Source: Burkholderiales bacterium
GTDB taxonomy: Bacteria > Pseudomonadota > Gammaproteobacteria > Burkholderiales > Burkholderiaceae_C
Reading direction: 5' to 3'
NCBI GenBank assembly: GCA_947450745.1
Contig: CANFYD010000200.1
Location: 1-6,939, forward strand
DNA length: 6,939 bases
Shown here: piece by piece, positions 6,252 to 6,939 of the stretch
Position numbering within the stretch: position 1 is the first letter of the stretch
Layout of the letters: each line of letters opens with the position of its first letter
Translations under genes and position numbers: made by a program
Notes under the pieces: generated by a model
The model's database searches: none
What the model was told of the DNA's origin: nothing
Seen by the model: the letters and a program-made list of their open reading frames with translations, nothing else

Positions 6252-6939
6252 TCAAGCCGGAGTCGGGCTGGCAGACACCGCTGAATGACAGCTCGGCGGG
6301 CTCAGCTCGACAGGCGTGAGGCCGGCCAGCATCCGCTCGGCGGCCGTTGCTGCGAGCGGGCGCGAAAAGAAATAGCCCTGGCAGTACTCGCAGCCCAGCA
6401 ACTTCAACTGTGTCACTTGAGCTTGCGTCTCGGCCCCTTCCGCCACCACCGCCATGCCGAGGTTGTCCGCCAGGCTGATGATGGTGCGGACAATCTGCAG
6501 GCCATCGTTGCCGGCGTCCATTTGCGACACAAACGAGCGGTCGATCTTCAAGATGTCGACGGGGAAGCGGTGCAAATAACTGAGCGAGGAATAGCCGGTG
6601 CCAAAGTCGTCGATGCTCAACAACACGCCGAGCGCCTTCAACTGACCGAGCACGCGGATGGTTTGCTCGACCTGACCCATCGTCACGCTTTCGGTGATTT
6701 CGAGGCGCACGCAGGCGGGCTGGATGCCAGTCTGCTCGATGATCTCGCTCACGCGCTGCACCAGATCAGCTTGCGCAAACTGGCGCGCCGAGACATTGAT
6801 GCTGATCGACAGCGCCGTTTCGCGCGGAAATCGCAACTGCCAGGCCCGCATCGTGCGGCACGCCTCCTGCATCACCCACAGGCCCAGTTCGACGATCAGC
6901 CCGGTGTCTTCACAGACCTGGATGAACTGGTCGGGATAG
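6252..6939 (-). CDS. EAL-domain protein, C-terminal part (cyclic-di-GMP phosphodiesterase; 5' end outside window)
   Basis: EAL domains hydrolyse cyclic-di-GMP to pGpG. The frame is open to the right edge, so the GTG at 6875 is internal: the preceding codons read YPDQFIQVCEDTGLIVELGLW, a standard EAL segment. About 228 residues are visible. The metal and catalytic residues of active EAL domains are all present (window numbering): N48 in SINVS, E80 in LEITES, D110 and D111 in DDFGTGYSSL, K131 in LKIDRSF, E167 in AEGAET, Q187 in CQGYFFSRPL. The EAL signature glutamate itself lies upstream and is not seen. The spacing among the visible residues matches catalytically competent enzymes. The domain ends near residue 206 and is followed by a short Ser/Pro/Ala tail with no further domain. 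Sensor, PAS or GGDEF parts, common in this family, may lie outside the window. The stop codon TGA (6254-6252) abuts the 11-bp tandem repeats. Confidence 0.93.
   Translation of the reverse strand, partial: YPDQFIQVCEDTGLIVELGLWVMQEACRTMRAWQLRFPRETALSISINVSARQFAQADLVQRVSEIIEQTGIQPACVRLEITESVTMGQVEQTIRVLGQLKALGVLLSIDDFGTGYSSLSYLHRFPVDILKIDRSFVSQMDAGNDGLQIVRTIISLADNLGMAVVAEGAETQAQVTQLKLLGCEYCQGYFFSRPLAATAAERMLAGLTPVELSPPSCHSAVSASPTPA

Noticed and set aside
6873..6875. GTG at 6875 as the start of the EAL protein
   Set aside because: Conserved EAL-domain residues continue in frame to the window edge, so the gene begins outside.

Overview
The window is GC-rich, with strong G/C third-position bias. 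Its proteins look proteobacterial; the ProA active-site neighbourhood (KTQKYSPCNATES) and the gene style suggest Burkholderiales (Betaproteobacteria; Comamonadaceae or Rubrivivax/Leptothrix-like). This is an inference from motifs remembered, not from a search. No integrase, transposase, phage gene, CRISPR array, tRNA or rRNA was seen, so this looks like ordinary chromosome.

Layout. (1) 2-895, plus strand: the C-terminal part of an M16 (pitrilysin/processing-peptidase family) protein, cut by the left edge. (2) 951-2240, plus strand: complete proA (gamma-glutamyl phosphate reductase, proline biosynthesis). (3) 2241-2412: intergenic stretch between convergent genes, holding two identical 16-bp palindromes in a REP-pair-like arrangement plus extra hairpins. 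(4) 5191-2413, minus strand: a two-gene operon for a molybdenum hydroxylase of the xanthine oxidase family, isoquinoline 1-oxidoreductase (IorAB) type. The small [2Fe-2S] subunit comes first and overlaps by 8 bp the large molybdopterin subunit, which carries a twin-arginine signal. (5) 5192-5469: a leader/intergenic region with a good intrinsic-terminator shape only 15 nt before the start codon of the iron-sulfur subunit. (6) 6081-5470, minus strand: a secreted SOUL-family haem-binding-like protein. (7) 6082-6251: intergenic stretch with four tandem 11-bp repeats. (8) 6939-6252, minus strand: the C-terminal part of an EAL-domain (cyclic-di-GMP phosphodiesterase) protein, cut by the right edge.

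How they work together. The molybdenum hydroxylase subunits form one enzyme: electrons from the Mo centre in the large subunit pass through two [2Fe-2S] clusters in the small subunit. The Tat signal on the large subunit implies that the folded heterodimer is exported. No FAD subunit, cytochrome or cofactor-maturation gene lies in the window, so acceptor and substrate are unknown. The other genes have no evident functional link to it or to each other. I see no convincing undescribed system. The points most worth checking are the terminator in the hydroxylase leader, the 11-bp repeat array and the palindrome pair.
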